Shown here: piece by piece, positions 27,793 to 36,239 of the stretch
Layout of the letters: each line of letters starts with the position of its first letter
Numbering within the stretch: the stretch's first letter is position 1
Assembly: GCA_028821515.1 (NCBI GenBank)
Contig: JAPPGA010000035.1
Location: forward strand, 1-64,000
Reading direction: 5' to 3'
Source of the DNA: Gammaproteobacteria bacterium
GTDB lineage: Bacteria; Pseudomonadota; Gammaproteobacteria; Pseudomonadales; Azotimanducaceae
Length of the DNA stretch: 64,000 bases
Made by a program: the position numbers and the translations under genes
Notes under the pieces: generated by a model
The model's input: the letters and a program-made list of their open reading frames with translations, nothing else
What the model was told of the DNA's origin: nothing
Database searches by the model: none

Positions 27793-27862
27793 CGCGCCAT
27801 CTGATCGCCAAACATGAAGATCAGTTTTAGAATATCAAAAACCTATCTATATATTTGCAAGA

Positions 27863-27877
27863 CGCCGCGAAGCGGCG
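27863..27877 (-). terminator. Possible terminator hairpin after the Gfo/Idh gene
   Basis: CGCCGC-TTC-GCGGCG forms a perfect, very stable 6-bp stem-loop in the 208 bp gap. On the minus strand it is followed by TCTTGCAAATATATAG rather than a clean T run, so a terminator role is tentative. Confidence 0.35.
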
Positions 27878-28000
27878 CGCCAGTGCCACGATCCGAATGT
27901 CCGTCCCATGGTCAGAGGTAGGTCGCAACTGCGATAGGTAGTCCAATCCTAAGGATGTAATGGACGGGACGTCGCGCCTGCGGGCGTTTTGGCGCCTATC

Positions 28001-29053
28001 TCACAGGGTGTGCGGCGCCACGGCCTGCCCCGTGGTGGCAGACAGGTGCACGGCTTCCACCTTGCGCATGTAGAGCAGCCCTTCCTCGAAATCCGGGCGA
28101 ACGGGACGCGCTTCCGTTGGAGCCCCGGCGCGGGCGGCGCGCACGGCGGCGATGAAGTCGGACTCCACCGACCACACGGTCCGCTTCTCCTCGGGGACGT
28201 CGACGTTCTGCAGTGACTCACCCGGCCGAGCCAGTTCCAGCGTGGTCTGAAAGTCGTAGCGGAAGGTTCCTTTGGTTCCCCGCACGGTGATCGATGACGC
28301 TCTCCCGGAACTGTCGACGGCGACTCCCGAGTGGTGTTCGATGATGAGCGCGCCGCTCGCGAGCGTGCCGCTGATCGCCACCACCTGGGGAACGTCGATG
28401 GTCACCGAATGTCCCGTCTCGTTGGTCTTTTCGGCAATGGGCGTCGACAGGTGGGCGGTCAGACTCTCGTAGGGTCCCACCAGCCCGTTCAGCATCTCGG
28501 CGTATATGCCCATGGACATGATCTGGTAGCCGCTGTAGTCGGTGCGCTCGCGCCAGTGCACGGAAGCGCGGTCGAGGTTCGCGCCGCTGACCACGGACAG
28601 CTCCACCGACGTGATCTGGCCCAGGTCGGAGCGCACCAGATCGCGGATGTATTGCTCCAGTTGAAAGGGCACAGGACAGATCATGTTGACGAGCTCGGGA
28701 TGCGCCCTGGCGACCGCGAGCATCTGCTTCGCTTCGGCCACGTTCATGCACATGCGCGCCTGGCAGAAACAGTGCTTGCCGGCCTCGAGCGTTGCGATCG
28801 ACAGTTCCCGGTGCATATAGGGCCAGGTGCCGATGAAGATGATGTCCAGGTCGTCCCGTGCAATGACCCGCTGCCAATCCGTATCGATTTCAGGGATGCC
28901 GAAGTCGGCCGCCACGCGCTCGGAGCTTTCCGTGCTCCGGTTGCACACGACGACCACCTCGGCGCCGTCGACGGCCGCCAGTCCGGGCAGATGCCGGCTG
29001 CGGCAAATGCCGCCGGCGCCGATGAAGCCAATGCGAAGTGAATCCGTGCTCAT
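28001..29053 (-). CDS. Gfo/Idh/MocA family oxidoreductase
   Basis: 350-residue NAD(P)-dependent oxidoreductase with N-terminal Rossmann motif GFIGAGGICRSRHLPGL and VVVCNRSTESSERVAADFG. The region that normally reads EAGKHVLCEKP here reads EAGKHCFCQARMCM, so the conserved catalytic EKP lysine is not present in its usual place. The C-terminal domain (QITSVELSVVSG to the end) looks complete. The protein may act on an unusual sugar or polyol, or bind without the standard chemistry. It is transcribed in the same direction as the monooxygenase upstream (66 bases). Confidence 0.82.
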   Translation of the reverse strand: MSTDSLRIGFIGAGGICRSRHLPGLAAVDGAEVVVVCNRSTESSERVAADFGIPEIDTDWQRVIARDDLDIIFIGTWPYMHRELSIATLEAGKHCFCQARMCMNVAEAKQMLAVARAHPELVNMICPVPFQLEQYIRDLVRSDLGQITSVELSVVSGANLDRASVHWRERTDYSGYQIMSMGIYAEMLNGLVGPYESLTAHLSTPIAEKTNETGHSVTIDVPQVVAISGTLASGALIIEHHSGVAVDSSGRASSITVRGTKGTFRYDFQTTLELARPGESLQNVDVPEEKRTVWSVESDFIAAVRAARAGAPTEARPVRPDFEEGLLYMRKVEAVHLSATTGQAVAPHTL

Positions 29054-29119
29054 GGTGCGGTTCCCCTATATATGTTGTGCGTTGCTCGGCGCGGCCGGCC
29101 CGGGCGCGCCGCTTTTCGA

Positions 29120-30640
29120 TCAAGCCGCGTCGCGTGCCCCCGCAGCCTTCGGTTGTTCAGTATCCAGGTTGGTTTCGGCGGAGCCGGGGTTGCTGAAAGT
29201 CAGCACGCCGTCCGCGAGCGGCTGGCGATACACGATTTTCCTGTCCTCAAGGTAGTTCTGCGTGTTCCGCCATGGGTCGCGGTCCCCCTGCCTTGGGAAA
29301 AGGTGCATCGACCGGGCCATGTAACCCGGCAGGAAGTCGACGATCCACGGGCGTCGCTCCATGCTGCGGTCTTCCTCCCGCAGGCGCGGTGTGCATTGAC
29401 GCGTGCCTGTCTCCGTCATGCGATTGAGCACGCGGCAGACATACTCGCAGGTGAGGTCCGCCCGCAGCGTCCAGGAAGCGTTCACGTAGCCAAAGACGTT
29501 GGCGAAGTTGGGCACGTCCGCGTACATCATGCCCTTGTAGCAGAGGGTTTCCGAAAACCTCACGGGGTCGCCGTCCACGCTGATGCTGACGCGGCCCATG
29601 ACCTCGAGGTTCAACCCGGTCGCGGTCACCAGGATGTCGGCCTGGACGTCCTCTCCCGACGTGAGCTGCACGGCATTGCTGTCGAATCCGGCGATGGTGC
29701 CGGTCACCACTTCGGCCTTGCCGCTCTTGATCGCCTTGAACAGATCGCCGTCCGGGATGAGGCAGAGGCGCTGGTCCCACGGGTTGTACGCGGGCGTGAA
29801 GTGCTTGTCCACGTATTCGTCGCCGAGTTGCTTGCGCGCGGCGTTGAGGAGCAACCGCTTGACCTTTTCGGGCTTGACGCGGGTGGTGCGGTAGAGATAG
29901 CGCTGCATCATCACGTTCTTCCAGCGTGTGATGGCGTAGGCGAGTTTCTCAGGCAGTAGCCGGCGCAGCCGGTTGGCGATGGCGTCGCGCGCCGGCAGGG
30001 AGATCACGTAGGTGGGGGAGCGCTGGATCATGGTGACCCGGGCCGCCTTCTCCGCCATGGCCGGCACGAGGGTCATCGCGGTCGCGCCACTGCCGATGAC
30101 CGCCACGCGCTTGCCCGCATAGTCGAGATCCTCCGGCCACGCCTGGGGATGGATCACGGGACCCTGGAACCGTTCGATGCCGGAGAATTCCGGCGTATAG
30201 CCACCCGCGTAGCTGTAGTAGCCGCTGCACATGAACAGGAAACTGCAGGTGAAGCGAACGGCCTCGCTGTCGTCCAGCTGCTCCGCGTCGACGACCCAGC
30301 GCGCTTCCCTGGTGGACCATGCTGCGCTCGTTACCTGGTGGCGAAATCGGATATGCGGCGTTACGTCGTATTCGGTGGCCGTTTCCCCCAGGTAGGCGAG
30401 TATGGATTCCCCGTCCGCGATCGACTTCTCGCTCTTCCACGGCTTGAAGCTGTAACCGAAAGTGTGCATGTCGCTGTCGGAGCGGATCCCGGGGTAGCGG
30501 AACAGGTCCCAGGTCCCGCCGATAGCGCTGCGCCCTTCGAGAATGGCGAATGTCCGGTCGGGGCACTTTGTGCGCAGGTGACACGCGGCGCCAATCCCGG
30601 ACACCCCGGCGCCGACGATGATCACATCGAAATGTTCCAT
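29120..30640 (-). CDS. Flavin-containing (Baeyer-Villiger-type) monooxygenase
   Basis: 506-residue FAD/NADPH monooxygenase. MEHFDVIIVGAGVSGIGAAC gives the FAD Rossmann motif, FQGPVIHPQAWP matches the BVMO fingerprint FxGxxxHxxxWP, and VAVIGSGATAMTLVPAMAEK is the NADPH-binding motif. Such enzymes oxygenate ketones to esters or oxidise heteroatoms. The start at 30640 is used because the GAGVSG motif must be near the N-terminus; the open frame extends 91 codons upstream, antisense to the SOD gene. It is divergent from the SOD gene. Confidence 0.87.
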   Translation of the reverse strand: MEHFDVIIVGAGVSGIGAACHLRTKCPDRTFAILEGRSAIGGTWDLFRYPGIRSDSDMHTFGYSFKPWKSEKSIADGESILAYLGETATEYDVTPHIRFRHQVTSAAWSTREARWVVDAEQLDDSEAVRFTCSFLFMCSGYYSYAGGYTPEFSGIERFQGPVIHPQAWPEDLDYAGKRVAVIGSGATAMTLVPAMAEKAARVTMIQRSPTYVISLPARDAIANRLRRLLPEKLAYAITRWKNVMMQRYLYRTTRVKPEKVKRLLLNAARKQLGDEYVDKHFTPAYNPWDQRLCLIPDGDLFKAIKSGKAEVVTGTIAGFDSNAVQLTSGEDVQADILVTATGLNLEVMGRVSISVDGDPVRFSETLCYKGMMYADVPNFANVFGYVNASWTLRADLTCEYVCRVLNRMTETGTRQCTPRLREEDRSMERRPWIVDFLPGYMARSMHLFPRQGDRDPWRNTQNYLEDRKIVYRQPLADGVLTFSNPGSAETNLDTEQPKAAGARDAA

Positions 30641-30719
30641 GCTGAGCAGGCTTTTTTGTTGCGCGGCGGCTATGGTAGCCCTAAGGTCAGGTGGAAGCGA
30701 TGGCGACGGAGGTTTGACG

Positions 30720-31253
30720 GTGTTCAGGAAGCTGGTCTTTTTTGGAGTGGGAGCGGTGCTGCTGTCGGGGTCGGCGGTGGCTGGCGAAATGCAGCCTGCG
30801 GCAACCGCGCAGTTCATTAATCCGGAAGGCGAAGGTATCGGTACGGCAACGCTCTGGCAGGGCCCCCACGGCGTGTTGATCCACGTGGAGATTGCCGGCC
30901 TTTCGCCGGGCAAGCACGCGATTCACCTCCATGCCGTGGGCGCTTGTGAACCGGATTTCGGGGCGTCGGGGGGGCATATCAACCCTGGCGGCGCCAAGCA
31001 CGGTCTGCTCAACCCGGAAGGGCCGGATAACGGCGACCTTCCGAACATCTACGCAAGCGAAACGGGAGATGTGCAGGCGGAGCTCTACACGACAGCCGTA
31101 TACGTTGTCGAAGCGACCCCGGGTGCGGCACCGCTATTTGATGAGGACGGGTCCGCACTGGTAGTTCACGCCAAGGGCGACGACCATGTGACCCAGCCGA
31201 TCGGAGGCGCAGGCGGACGGGTTGGTTGCGGAGTCATCGTTCCCTCGGCCTAG
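30720..31253 (+). CDS. sodC: Cu/Zn superoxide dismutase, periplasmic
   Basis: 177-residue exported protein with signal peptide (MFRKLVFFGVGAVLLSGSAV, cleavage near VAG). The copper and zinc ligands are present: HAIHLHAVGACEPDFGASGG, HINPGGAKHG, and the late His in KGDDHVTQPIGGAGGR. The disulfide cysteines in VGAC and VGCG are also there. It converts superoxide to peroxide and oxygen in the periplasm. The GTG start at 30720 follows GGAGG by 7 bases. It is convergent with the first RiPP precursor gene; a functional link between a copper enzyme and a possibly metal-binding peptide is speculation. Confidence 0.9.
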   Translation: MFRKLVFFGVGAVLLSGSAVAGEMQPAATAQFINPEGEGIGTATLWQGPHGVLIHVEIAGLSPGKHAIHLHAVGACEPDFGASGGHINPGGAKHGLLNPEGPDNGDLPNIYASETGDVQAELYTTAVYVVEATPGAAPLFDEDGSALVVHAKGDDHVTQPIGGAGGRVGCGVIVPSA

Positions 31254-31272
31254 ACCTGCGGCGCGCGAATCC

Positions 31273-31356
31273 GGAGCCTTCAGCCGGGGGGATCTCCCCC
31301 GACCGCTGAAGCGTAAGGAAGTGCCGGCATTTCCCCTGTCGCCGGAGGCGTACTTC
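31273..31356 (+). repeat. Dispersed structured repeat, copy 2
   Basis: 84 bp block just after the SOD gene, matching the block at 5184-5266 in inverted orientation. The first stem is better paired here (CTTCAGC/GCTGAAG, 7 bp, enclosing CGGGGG-N5-CCCCCG) than in copy 1, so differences partly preserve base pairing. A GAAGT/ACTTC stem closes the second half. Confidence 0.6.
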
Positions 31357-31371
31357 TATGTAAGAGGCCTC

Positions 31372-31399
31372 AGGCGCCCGCGCAGGGCGTCAAACGCTT
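31372..31399 (-). terminator. Stem-loop downstream of precursor peptide gene 1
   Basis: On the minus strand, AAGCGTTT and GGGCGCCT can pair (mostly G-C and G-U pairs) around a 12-base loop, 21 bases after the stop of the first NHLP precursor. The equivalent stem after precursor 2 is a perfect 8-bp pairing. No T run follows, so it may stabilise or partly terminate the transcript. Confidence 0.45.
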
Positions 31400-31419
31400 C
31401 GGTCCCGCAACAGGTTTAA

Positions 31420-31677
31420 CTAGCATATGCACTCGCCGCCGCCGCCGCTGACCTGATCGAGTTGACCTTCCTTGAGAATCTGCGGTTTGGCCGGCAGAGG
31501 GAGATGCACGGTGTCGGCATCGTTCTCGTGGACGACGATTCGCAGTCCGTCGGGAATGGTGACGTCGAACTCCCGACTGATGGTGGCCTTGGGGTCGGCC
31601 AACAATCCATCCCGGAAATCGGCATCCGTTGCGGCCTTCTCGACAATAGACATGAACATTTGCTGGCGTTCTTTCAT
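31420..31677 (-). CDS. NHLP-type RiPP precursor peptide 1, core ECIC
   Basis: 85-residue precursor. The leader (MKERQQMFMSIVEKAATDAD onward, with LLADPKATISREF, GLRIVVHENDADTV and HLPLPAKPQ) is the nitrile-hydratase-alpha-like leader (NHLP, TIGR03793 type). The end reads GQLDQVSGG then GGECIC and stop. Cleavage after a Gly-Gly by the C39 peptidase of the NHLM exporter would release GGECIC or ECIC, an extremely short core with C-x-C. GGAG lies 8 bases before the ATG. It is divergent from the MNIO gene and carries the shared promoter block upstream; it appears monocistronic with a stem-loop behind it. Confidence 0.88.
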   Translation of the reverse strand: MKERQQMFMSIVEKAATDADFRDGLLADPKATISREFDVTIPDGLRIVVHENDADTVHLPLPAKPQILKEGQLDQVSGGGGECIC

Positions 31678-31710
31678 GGCTGTTGCTCCATCTCAATTCT
31701 GTCCAAACCG

Positions 31711-31799
31711 TAGCACGGACTTGTTTGACCTGGATACCGTACGACAGGTGTTTTAGCGTCAAACTAATGGGTATTTCGTTGATAGTTACGAAAAACTAA
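31711..31799 (-). promoter_or_regulatory. Conserved precursor promoter block, copy 1
   Basis: A ~90 bp block found in front of all three precursor genes. Read on the minus strand it holds two direct repeats of the form TTAGTTTnnCGnTAA (TTAGTTTTTCGTAA at 31786-31799 and TTAGTTTGACGCTAA at 31753-31767), start to start exactly 32 bp apart, i.e. three helical turns. The second repeat contains TTGACG, a good -35; a weak GGTAT-type -10 follows about 17 bases on. This suggests activator binding overlapping the -35. Confidence 0.7.
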
Positions 31800-31976
31800 C
31801 TCTTTAGGCCGCCGATAGGTACTAGACTAGGTTGCTGAATGGGTCGGCGACGCGGTGATTCGGGAGCCGGCGGGCGAACCCGGGCAGGCCGCGCACGAGA
31901 CGATATGAAGGCAATTCGCAGACTTCGCTACGCTCGCCGCCGTTGTGCCTGGTGATCCATGACGTCCAGGTGATCG

Positions 31977-32864
31977 GTGCGTGGCGTGGGGCTGGGGCTC
32001 AGACAGGAATTCGCGGATGACTTCGCGACGGCGACGCCTGCGGATGTCGATTTCGTAGAAGTCACGGCCGAGCACTACTTTCGGAGAGGGGGACGCAGTT
32101 CCCGCGTGCTGCGGGCCGTGCTGGAGCAGGTCCCCGCGGTTTGCCACGCCCTGAACACGAATCTGGGCGGCCCAGCGCCCTTGGACGAGCGGTATCTGCT
32201 CGACATCCGGCAGTTTCTCGACGAGCACCGGATCGACGGGTTCAGCGATCATCTCTGCTATAGCGGAGACGAAGATTGGATGCACGAGCTCTTGCCGATT
32301 CCATTTACGGAGGAGGCGGTCCGATACACCGTTGGCCGAATAAGGCGGGCACAGGAAATCGTCGAACGACCGATCGCAATTGAGAACATTTCCTATCTGA
32401 CTGCGCCGGCCCAGCGACTGTCCGAGGCCGAGTTCGTTGCCGCGGTGCTGGAGGAATCGGATTGCCGGTTGATGCTCGACGTGAGCAATCTGTATATCAA
32501 CAGCATCAATATGGGTTACGACGCCGAGAGCTTTCTGGCAGCGATGCCATTGGAGCGCATCGCCTACGCTCATGTGGCTGGCCATTCGAAGATCGTCGAT
32601 ACCGGCATGGCGAAGGGCGATGCGGAGGAGACGGTCTACATCGATTCTCATGGACACCCCATCTCCGAATCGGTGTTTCACCTGCTCGAAGTCGCCTATC
32701 GGCGGTTCGGGGTGTTCCCCACGGTGATCGAGCGCGACCAGAATATCCCGCCGATGTCGGAACTACTGGCGGAACTGGGTGCCATCAGGGCGATTCAACA
32801 GCGTGTGTGCTTGAGCAACCACTCGTCGGGTCATCCCGAAGGCACGGCCGCAACCGTCCCCTGA
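31977..32864 (+). CDS. MNIO (DUF692) multinuclear iron oxidative enzyme
   Basis: 295-residue TIM-barrel enzyme of the MNIO family (PF05114), which oxidatively remodels residues, often Cys, in ribosomal peptides such as methanobactin, TglA and bufferins. The expected iron ligands are visible: VEVTAEHYF (E28, H33), CHALNTNLGG (H58, N62), FSDHLCY (D91, H92), IENISY (E136), LDVSNLYINS (D168, N171), AHVAGHS (H199, H203), DSHGHP (H225, H227), IERDQNIP (E252). The GTG start follows an in-frame TGA and gives the usual GVGLGLRQEF opening. It is the first gene of a three-gene operon with its DUF2063 partner and an unknown protein, divergent from precursor 1. It most likely modifies the two core cysteines of all three precursors. 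Confidence 0.9.
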   Translation: MRGVGLGLRQEFADDFATATPADVDFVEVTAEHYFRRGGRSSRVLRAVLEQVPAVCHALNTNLGGPAPLDERYLLDIRQFLDEHRIDGFSDHLCYSGDEDWMHELLPIPFTEEAVRYTVGRIRRAQEIVERPIAIENISYLTAPAQRLSEAEFVAAVLEESDCRLMLDVSNLYINSINMGYDAESFLAAMPLERIAYAHVAGHSKIVDTGMAKGDAEETVYIDSHGHPISESVFHLLEVAYRRFGVFPTVIERDQNIPPMSELLAELGAIRAIQQRVCLSNHSSGHPEGTAATVP

Positions 32865-32873
32865 CCGACGACC

Positions 32874-33659
32874 GTGGAGAGTCCAGCCGTGGCGATCGAA
32901 TCGTTTACCGAAATCCAGCGCCAGTTCACGAAACATCTGCGCGACCCGGACAACGCGGCTCCGCCCGCCGGTGCCGATCCGCGGCGGATGAGGATCTACG
33001 CCAGGTTCTACCGTGCCAAGTTGGTCCGTCTGTTGGAGCGGGTGATGTCGCCGCTGACGGAGGCGCTTGGTCGAGACGAGTTGTTCGCCCTGATCGACGA
33101 CTACGTCCGGCTTCCACGCGTGGCGCTCGGCGGCAAGTCCTCTCTTGAGGAGTCGTTTGCCGACTACATCAAGGAGGTAAGCGCGGGCCGCGGCCTGCGT
33201 CCGTTCATCCCGGAGTTGGCGGATTTCTGCGTCAGGACCATAGCCATTCTGGATTCGATCCGGGAAATCCGGGAGGACGGTATCGAACCGAATGGCGACC
33301 TGCTCCGTGGCGTGCCGGTGTTCAGCGAACTAGCCGAGGTGATGGCCTACGAATGGCCGGTACACCGCATCGGCGCCAAGTTTCTTCCCGAAGCCAGGCC
33401 CGTGCAGCAGACTTGGCTCGTCGTCTACCGTGACCGGCGGGGTGCAGGGGGCTATGTCGAACTGAACGGGCTGGCGGCCACCATCGCGTTGCGGGTCAGG
33501 GACAATGCCGTGGGCAAGACGGGCCAGGAGATTCTGGCGGATACCGCCAAAGGCAGTTTCCATCACGAGACGAGCTCGCTGATGCGCGCCGGCCTCGACG
33601 TTTTGGAAGCCCTGCGCCAACGCGACATCATCATCGGCGTGCGGACGGGACCGGCTTGA
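32874..33659 (+). CDS. DUF2063 (HvfC/BufC-like) MNIO partner protein
   Basis: 261-residue partner protein. The N-terminal helical DUF2063 domain (AIESFTEIQRQFTKHLRD, MRIYARFYRAKLVRLLERVM, YIKEVSAGRGLRPFIPELAD) is followed by an alpha/beta region (QTWLVVYRDRRGAGGYVELN) and C-terminal helices. In characterised MNIO systems the partner binds the leader peptide and presents it to the iron enzyme. It starts 9 bases after the MNIO stop, and its own stop overlaps the TTG start of the next gene. A short copy of its 3' end recurs at 36355, upstream of the second copy of the following gene. Confidence 0.85.
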   Translation: MESPAVAIESFTEIQRQFTKHLRDPDNAAPPAGADPRRMRIYARFYRAKLVRLLERVMSPLTEALGRDELFALIDDYVRLPRVALGGKSSLEESFADYIKEVSAGRGLRPFIPELADFCVRTIAILDSIREIREDGIEPNGDLLRGVPVFSELAEVMAYEWPVHRIGAKFLPEARPVQQTWLVVYRDRRGAGGYVELNGLAATIALRVRDNAVGKTGQEILADTAKGSFHHETSSLMRAGLDVLEALRQRDIIIGVRTGPA

Positions 33660-34783
33660 ATTCGAGCGATCGCCGATTGGGAATCAAGGCCGATGACAAA
33701 CCGAGGCCGGGGACGTTCGTCATCCGCAGGTATCACGACTATGGCGACTGGCGTCCCGTCGAGGAGCGCCTGCTGTCCGAGGCGGAGTCGCTCGGAGATC
33801 TGCTTACGGACTTCAAGAGCTTCGTGTCCCCGGCGCTGCTCGATGAATCCGCGTGGCCGTCCGTCATTTCCGCGACCGAACAATGGCCCGCGACTTGCGG
33901 CGCGTTGCCGTTCGGCTTCGAGTTCCCATTGCGCGACCCGCGACCGGGGGCCGACTTCGGCATCACCCTGGTGTCCCGGGGAAAAACGGCCGACTGGATT
34001 CGCCGTCAGGCAAGCACCGGCGCAGCGTCGACCGTCATTCGCCGCCTGGCGGGACTGCTCGACGAGATGAGTACCACGTTGCGTCGCGAAATCGACCGCG
34101 CGATGCTGGAGATCGACATCGTCACGCCAGGCTCGCGAGCGTCCCGGGAACCTGGCGTGTTCGTCTATTTCCGCGCTCGTCCACCGGGACGGCCGAACGA
34201 CGGGCGGCACGGGGTCGATGCAGTTTTTGCCGCGATGAATGCCGCGGTGGGACGGCCCGACGACCAGAACGAGTTTCGCCTGGCGGCACGGGTCTTGCGA
34301 GCCGTGCCTCCGGGCGCGAGCCTGATCTCCGTGGGTGCATTGCCGGGCCGCGACCGGGGTTTTCGCCTTTCGGTGAACGGCTTCGCCGAAGGTGGCGATG
34401 CTGCCGCGTTTTTGCGCCGTGTCGGATGGAACGGCCGTTACGATGCCTTGGCCGAAGCGGTCGTCCGACTGCAGCGACGTCGGGCATTCGACCGCTTGGG
34501 AGTGATGCTTTATGGGTGCCCTGAAGGCCTGGAGACGAGGCTGGGGTTGCATTTGTTGCGGGGTACCCCGAGTGAGATGCCGGTCCTGCTCGACGCCCTT
34601 GCCGGAGAGGGATGCGTTGAAGGGAAACTGTCCGGGCTGCGCGCCACGGCAACGAACGCGGTCGAGCTATGGGGACGAACCGGGGCTTTCACGCTTCAGC
34701 GGGGGATCAGCCACGCCAAACTGGTCTTGTCCGATTCAGGCTTTGAACAGGCAAAGGCCTATGTGGGCTTCTGTTGCGCGTGA
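33656..34783 (+). CDS. Unrecognised RiPP-locus protein, copy 1
   Basis: 375 residues, paralogous over its whole length to the protein at 36408. I do not recognise the family. Visible features: N-terminal FVIRRYHDYGDWRPVEERLL, RGKTADWIRR, then several strand pairs (MLEIDIVTP...PGVFVYFR; LISVGALPGRDRGFRLSVNG; LGVMLYGCPEGLETRLGLHL; SHAKLVLSDSGFEQAKAYVG) separated by helices. This repeating strand-strand-helix pattern, ending in a K-L-V-L...AKAYVGF strand, recalls the ABBA prenyltransferase barrel, which is only a hypothesis. The TTG start overlaps the DUF2063 stop (TTGA), so it is coupled to the MNIO operon. There is no signal peptide, so it probably acts on the peptide in the cytoplasm. Confidence 0.75.
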   Translation: MNSSDRRLGIKADDKPRPGTFVIRRYHDYGDWRPVEERLLSEAESLGDLLTDFKSFVSPALLDESAWPSVISATEQWPATCGALPFGFEFPLRDPRPGADFGITLVSRGKTADWIRRQASTGAASTVIRRLAGLLDEMSTTLRREIDRAMLEIDIVTPGSRASREPGVFVYFRARPPGRPNDGRHGVDAVFAAMNAAVGRPDDQNEFRLAARVLRAVPPGASLISVGALPGRDRGFRLSVNGFAEGGDAAAFLRRVGWNGRYDALAEAVVRLQRRRAFDRLGVMLYGCPEGLETRLGLHLLRGTPSEMPVLLDALAGEGCVEGKLSGLRATATNAVELWGRTGAFTLQRGISHAKLVLSDSGFEQAKAYVGFCCA

Positions 34784-34881
34784 CGGTGCGACTTGTCGAT
34801 TGCGCCCCAAGCTTGAGACGCGATCAAGGCGTATGTCCTGACCGCCAGATCAGGTGACTCCCTGGGTTCGTCGGGGTCGCG

Positions 34882-35811
34882 TCACGTATCGCGGTCTTTC
34901 GTCCGGTCCGGCTCTTCCGGGCGTTGCGCGCAATACCGCCCCATCTCGAAATGGCCTCTTCGCCATGCCGCGTGCAGCGTGGCCAGTTGCTTCATGGCGC
35001 CGACTTCGAGTTCCGAGGCTTGCCCGAACATCCAGCGCTTGAAAAAGACCCGCGCGCGCTGCCCGAAGAGATGCGCGTTGCGGAAGTCCCTGCCGTCGAA
35101 ATCCGCGAGCGGGCCCGTCTCGAGACCTGCCTCCCGTAGAATCCGGACATAGGACGAGCGAGTCTCCAGGTTGGGCAGTGCCCAGGATGAACACAGCGGT
35201 TGGATGTATTCCTTGAACTGCGCTGGCGACGTACGTTCGGTTACCAGCCAATCCGATGCGGCCAGCCTGCCGCCCGGCTTCAGGATTCGCCGGACTTCGC
35301 GCAGGAACTGCGGCCGGTCATCGTAGTGGCAGGCGCTTTCGATGTTGACGACTGCGTCGATGGACGCATCGGGGAACGGCAGGCGAAGGGAACAGTCGGC
35401 GAAGGTGAAGTCGACGAGGCGATCCAGTCCTGCCTCTTTCGTCTGTTGCTTGGCGATCGCCAACTGTGCCTTGGATACATTGAGCCCTGTAACGCGGCAG
35501 CCGTATTTGCCGACTATGTACCGGGCGGCCCCGCCGACGCCGCAGCCCGCGTCGACCACATGCTGGCCGGCGTGAATGACGACGGGTTCGACGACTTCGT
35601 CGATCATGCGTTCCAGCGCCAGGGTCAGGTCCGGCGACGGCCTGCCAGACGTCGGTAGCTCCCGCAAATCGATGTGGTCCTGGGGTTCGAATAAGCCGAG
35701 ATGGATGTGTTCCGGGTGCCAGGTGCTCAAGTACCAATCTGTTGTGTACCGGGAGTAGTAGTCCTGTACGACCCGACCCTGCAGGGATATCTCCGGGTTC
35801 ACCTCAGGCAT
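34882..35811 (-). CDS. Class I SAM-dependent methyltransferase
   Basis: 309 residues. Motif I VVDAGCGVGGAARYIVGKYG is near residue 88; FADCSLRLPFPDASIDAVVN and LKPGGRLAASDW complete the class I fold. The N-terminus (VVQDYYSRYTTDWYLSTWHP) resembles small-molecule methyltransferases of the sterol/tocopherol/sarcosine type. It lies 143 bases downstream of precursor 2 on the same strand, inside the RiPP locus, so methylation of the modified peptide is the likely role. It is convergent with the first unknown-protein copy. Confidence 0.85.
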   Translation of the reverse strand: MPEVNPEISLQGRVVQDYYSRYTTDWYLSTWHPEHIHLGLFEPQDHIDLRELPTSGRPSPDLTLALERMIDEVVEPVVIHAGQHVVDAGCGVGGAARYIVGKYGCRVTGLNVSKAQLAIAKQQTKEAGLDRLVDFTFADCSLRLPFPDASIDAVVNIESACHYDDRPQFLREVRRILKPGGRLAASDWLVTERTSPAQFKEYIQPLCSSWALPNLETRSSYVRILREAGLETGPLADFDGRDFRNAHLFGQRARVFFKRWMFGQASELEVGAMKQLATLHAAWRRGHFEMGRYCAQRPEEPDRTKDRDT

Positions 35812-35906
35812 TCAACAGCCTCCCGGCACAAGCGGTTCGAATGGAACGAGTCAACCGCCGAACTGAGAAGACAGGCCGTGGCGCGCCAATCCGACGGAGA
35901 GGCCTC

Positions 35907-35934
35907 AAGCGTCTTCGCAGGGCGTCAGACGCTT
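35907..35934 (-). terminator. Stem-loop downstream of precursor peptide gene 2
   Basis: A perfect 8-bp inverted repeat AAGCGTCT / AGACGCTT with a 12-base loop, 20 bases after the stop of precursor 2 and before the methyltransferase gene. The equivalent hairpin after precursor 1 keeps pairing through G-U changes. It has no T run, so attenuation or mRNA stabilisation giving more precursor than enzyme is more likely than full termination. Confidence 0.55.
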
Positions 35935-35954
35935 CGGTCCCCAACAGATTCAAC

Positions 35955-36206
35955 CTAGCACTGGCACACGCCGCCGCTGACCTGATCGAGTTGACCTTCC
36001 TCGAGAATCTGTGGTTTGGCCGGCAGAGGGAGATGCACGGTGTCGGCATCGTTCTCGTGGACGACGATTCGCAGTCCGTCGGGAATGGTCACGTCGAACT
36101 CCCGACTGATGGTGGCCTTGGGATCGGCCAACAATCCATCCCGGAAATCGGCATCCGTCGCGGCCTTTTCGACAATAGACATGAATATTTGCTTGGGTTC
36201 CTGCAT
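35955..36206 (-). CDS. NHLP-type RiPP precursor peptide 2, core VCQC
   Basis: 83-residue precursor whose leader is nearly identical to precursor 1 from FMSIVEKAATDADFRDGL to GQLDQVSGG. The end reads VSGG then VCQC and stop: a four-residue core with C-x-C. The frame is open 13 codons further upstream, but ATG at 36206 is chosen because GGAG stands exactly 8 bases before it, as in the other two precursors. The shared promoter block lies upstream, and a perfect stem-loop and then the methyltransferase gene lie downstream. Confidence 0.88.
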   Translation of the reverse strand: MQEPKQIFMSIVEKAATDADFRDGLLADPKATISREFDVTIPDGLRIVVHENDADTVHLPLPAKPQILEEGQLDQVSGGVCQC

Positions 36207-36239
36207 TGGTGATGCTCCATCTCTATTCCGCCCGAACGG

